Shown piece after piece: positions 63,802 to 64,000 of a stretch of DNA of 64,000 nucleotides. Position numbers and translations under genes: made by a program. A model generated the notes under the pieces. The model ran no database searches, was not told the origin of the DNA, and worked only from the letters and a program-made list of their open reading frames with translations. How positions within the stretch are numbered: the stretch's first letter is position 1; the number at the start of each line of letters is the position of its first letter. The stretch comes from an uncultured Oscillospiraceae bacterium (lineage in GTDB: Bacteria; Bacillota; Clostridia; Oscillospirales; Acutalibacteraceae), in the NCBI GenBank assembly GCA_902478605.1, contig CABSLQ010000001.1, positions 32,553-96,552 on the forward strand, in the 5' to 3' direction.

Positions 63802-63841
63802 GAAGGTAATCCCCTTTACCTCAAAATTCGCCGGCCCGCAT

Positions 63842-63870
63842 ATATTACCACATACTGGAATTTAACGCAA
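63842..63870 (-). promoter_or_regulatory. Promoter of spo0A
   Basis: Leftward TTGCGT (63870-63865), 17 bp, TAATAT (63847-63842), 41 nt from the start codon. TGTCGCT at 63875-63881 (TTTGTCGCTAA) resembles a 0A box (TGNCGAA) but differs at the sixth and seventh bases, so autoregulation is uncertain. Confidence 0.65.
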
Positions 63871-63936
63871 TAGTTTGTCGCTAATTTTTTGGTTAATTGT
63901 AAAATGAAGTTGGACACATAAAAGAAAAATCCATAG

Positions 63937-64000
63937 TGATATACTCGCATGATAAAATGTAGTTACCAGACAACATTTATCGAGGGAGGGCAATCACTAT
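63937..64000 (+). promoter_or_regulatory. Promoter and ribosome site of a gene starting at the window edge
   Basis: The extended -10 TGA-TATACT ends at 63945, and GAGGGAGGG followed by CAATCACTAT lies at the very end. The last two bases could be the beginning of an ATG. The sequence TGAAGTTGGACACATAAAA (about 63905-63923) looks like an IS3-type terminal repeat, so the gene could be a transposase. This is uncertain. Confidence 0.3.

Overview
The window (about 58% G+C with a few AT-rich islands) looks like chromosome of a spore-forming, Gram-positive gut-type Clostridia, most likely Oscillospiraceae/Ruminococcaceae. The reasons are spo0A at the right end, many Gram-positive lipoproteins, a sortase-type heme surface protein, FeoAB and several heterodimeric ABC exporters. 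No rRNA, tRNA or CRISPR array was seen. Almost everything is on the minus strand in long, tightly packed operons.

Layout. (1) 1-3.9 kb: a secreted DUF4091/GH123-type lipoprotein cut by the window edge, divergent from a two-gene GH123-like pair. (2) 3.9-14.5 kb: a six-gene efflux operon led by a MarR repressor: MATE pump, FtsH protease, 1000-residue ATPase-permease fusion, heterodimeric ABC exporter. (3) 14.5-25.9 kb: a ten-gene heme acquisition operon: sortase-anchored NEAT protein, Shp-like bis-methionine heme protein, HtsA/IsdE-like binding lipoprotein, permease, ATPase, DtxR-type regulator, small membrane protein, CydDC-like ABC pair and a DUF454 protein. TTAG-N6-CTAA boxes lie upstream of it and of a neighbouring regulator gene. 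(4) 27-28.8 kb: remnants and small genes. (5) 28.8-40.1 kb: an unusual cluster of four flavodoxin lipoproteins, a flavodoxin-hydrolase fusion lipoprotein, two more hydrolase lipoproteins, a DUF4405 membrane cytochrome-like protein and oxidoreductases. It is read from two promoters that share a 20-bp box, plus an internal one. (6) 40.2-46.5 kb: a MITE-like hairpin element, an ECF S component, a UspA-like protein, and a second heterodimeric ABC exporter with a C-terminal frameshift. (7) 46.6-51.4 kb: DegV, an AT-rich scarred island, and an RlmCD-type rRNA methyltransferase whose 3' end is repeated as an attachment-site-like scar. (8) 51.4-64 kb: a GntR-ABC operon, a multi-state structured RNA ahead of a poly-C-frameshifted lipoprotein, a large CotH-kinase lipoprotein, feoAB with a divergent MntR-type regulator, MarR-RNHCP, CYTH, YqeY and Spo0A.

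How the genes fit together. Two metal-linked systems are present, heme uptake with a Cys-type DtxR regulator and ferrous iron uptake with an Asp/Glu-type MntR regulator. The flavodoxin-lipoprotein cluster is the best candidate for an undescribed system. It places several FMN-binding-type domains, esterase-like domains and a bis-His membrane protein in or outside the membrane, under one shared promoter architecture. An extracytoplasmic redox role is my inference.
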